From positions 1-6,067 of the forward strand of contig CAKQJJ010000091.1 in assembly GCA_934247335.1 (NCBI GenBank): 6,067 nucleotides of DNA, given 5' to 3'. Shown piece by piece: positions 5,362 to 6,067 of the stretch. This DNA comes from an uncultured Clostridia bacterium. Lineage in GTDB: Bacteria > Bacillota > Clostridia > Christensenellales > Pumilibacteraceae. Within the stretch, counting starts at the first letter, position 1, and each line of letters opens with the position of its first letter. A model generated the notes under the pieces. That model saw only the letters and a program-made list of their open reading frames with translations. It was not told where the DNA came from and ran no database searches. Both the position numbers and the translations under genes were made by a program.

Positions 5362-6067
5362 ATGACTCAAAATGTTGCTGTTTTGGATATAGGATCAAGT
5401 AAGCTGACGGTTTTTATCGGACAGAGAGGTTCGAATAATACCGTTCAGATTAAAGGTATAGGCGAATGTAAGTACGACGGCTATGCGGACGGCGAATGGA
5501 TAAACAAAGAAAAGCTGCCTGCGGCGGTTGCTACTGCGGTTTCTTCCGCCGAGCAGTCGTCCGGCACGAAAATAAAAACGCTGTACGTAGGAGTGCCAGG
5601 CGAATTTTGCATAACCGCGTGCAAGGAAGCCAGCATCAGCTTTGCCAAGCGCCATAAAATCAACGACGCCGACGTGGACAAGCTGTACGGAGCGTGCTCT
5701 TTCCCCGAATACGAAAACGAATACGAAGTTATAAACGTTCAGCCGATATCGTTCACCATCGACAATACACGTAAAGTAATGGTCCCGGTGGGACAATACG
5801 GAGTTCAGCTTGCGGGATATCTTTCAAACATATTCGCGGAGAAAAAATTCGTCGGTATGTTCGACAGAATAATCACCGACCTCGGAATAGAAGGCGTGGA
5901 CTACGTTTCCAGCGCGCTTGCCGAATATATGTTGCTTTTCCCCGAAAAGAAACGCGACGAAGGCGTTCTGCTTGCCGACGTCGGATACATTTCCAGTACG
6001 CTGTGCCTCGGAAAAGGCGACGGACTGCTTGACATGAAAAGCTTTTCGATGGGCGGCGGATATATAG
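5362..6067 (+). CDS. ftsA: Cell division protein FtsA-like ATPase, 5' part (runs off the window)
   Basis: The frame is open from ATG 5362 to the last base, giving 235 complete codons of a protein usually about 400 aa or more. FtsA is an actin-like ATPase that tethers FtsZ filaments to the membrane through a C-terminal amphipathic helix, which lies beyond the edge here. VAVLDIGSSKLTVFIG (5-20) is the phosphate-1 loop of the actin/Hsp70 fold. Residues about 85-165, including INVQPISFTIDN (124-135) and VPVGQYGVQLAGYL (141-154), correspond to the FtsA-specific 1C subdomain. The phosphate-2 region reads LLADVGYISSTL (203-214) followed by SFSMGGGYI (227-235). Asp206 and Gly208 are kept, but the usual DIGGGT/S glycines after them are replaced by Tyr-Ile. 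AGGAG (5345-5349) lies 12 nt before the ATG, slightly long, and no better start exists. Other FtsA/PilM-type ATPases are possible, but position after ftsQ favours FtsA. Confidence 0.9.
   Translation, partial: MTQNVAVLDIGSSKLTVFIGQRGSNNTVQIKGIGECKYDGYADGEWINKEKLPAAVATAVSSAEQSSGTKIKTLYVGVPGEFCITACKEASISFAKRHKINDADVDKLYGACSFPEYENEYEVINVQPISFTIDNTRKVMVPVGQYGVQLAGYLSNIFAEKKFVGMFDRIITDLGIEGVDYVSSALAEYMLLFPEKKRDEGVLLADVGYISSTLCLGKGDGLLDMKSFSMGGGYI

Overview
The window is about 6 kb of ordinary chromosomal sequence from what looks like a monoderm, Clostridia-like bacterium (Firmicutes/Bacillota), probably an uncultured lineage. The reasons are the order murA, ftsQ/divIB, ftsA; strong AGGAG-type ribosome-binding sites; consensus SigA-type promoters with 17-nt spacers; an MntP/YtaF-family membrane protein; and lysine/isoleucine-rich proteins at intermediate G+C. 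The family-level taxonomy cannot be fixed from the sequence alone. All genes are on the + strand. I see no mobile elements, tRNA, rRNA or CRISPR arrays.

Region 1 (about 1-2462) starts with a SigA-type promoter and continues with three closely spaced genes of unknown function: two polytopic membrane proteins of similar predicted layout (99-896 and 912-1814) and a cytosolic, coiled-coil-rich protein (1854-2462). The gaps of 15 and 39 nt and strong Shine-Dalgarno sites suggest one operon.

Region 2 (2463-3116) holds a small MntP/YtaF-like membrane protein (2559-3059). A long imperfect inverted repeat (2512-2572) surrounds its ribosome-binding site and contains its start codon. This is the most unusual non-coding signal in the window.

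Region 3 (3117-6067) is the cell-wall and division cluster. murA (first committed step of peptidoglycan precursor synthesis) is followed by an FtsQ/DivIB-type bitopic divisome protein, then an FtsA-like ATPase that runs off the right edge. ftsQ and ftsA each have their own recognisable promoter, so division genes can be transcribed independently of murA. ftsZ would be expected downstream but is outside the window.

Two start sites need care. The longest open frames for the first membrane gene (from 54) and for ftsQ (from a TTG at 4423) both run back through promoter elements, so the real starts are almost certainly ATG 99 and ATG 4474. No clear intrinsic terminator was found anywhere in the window.
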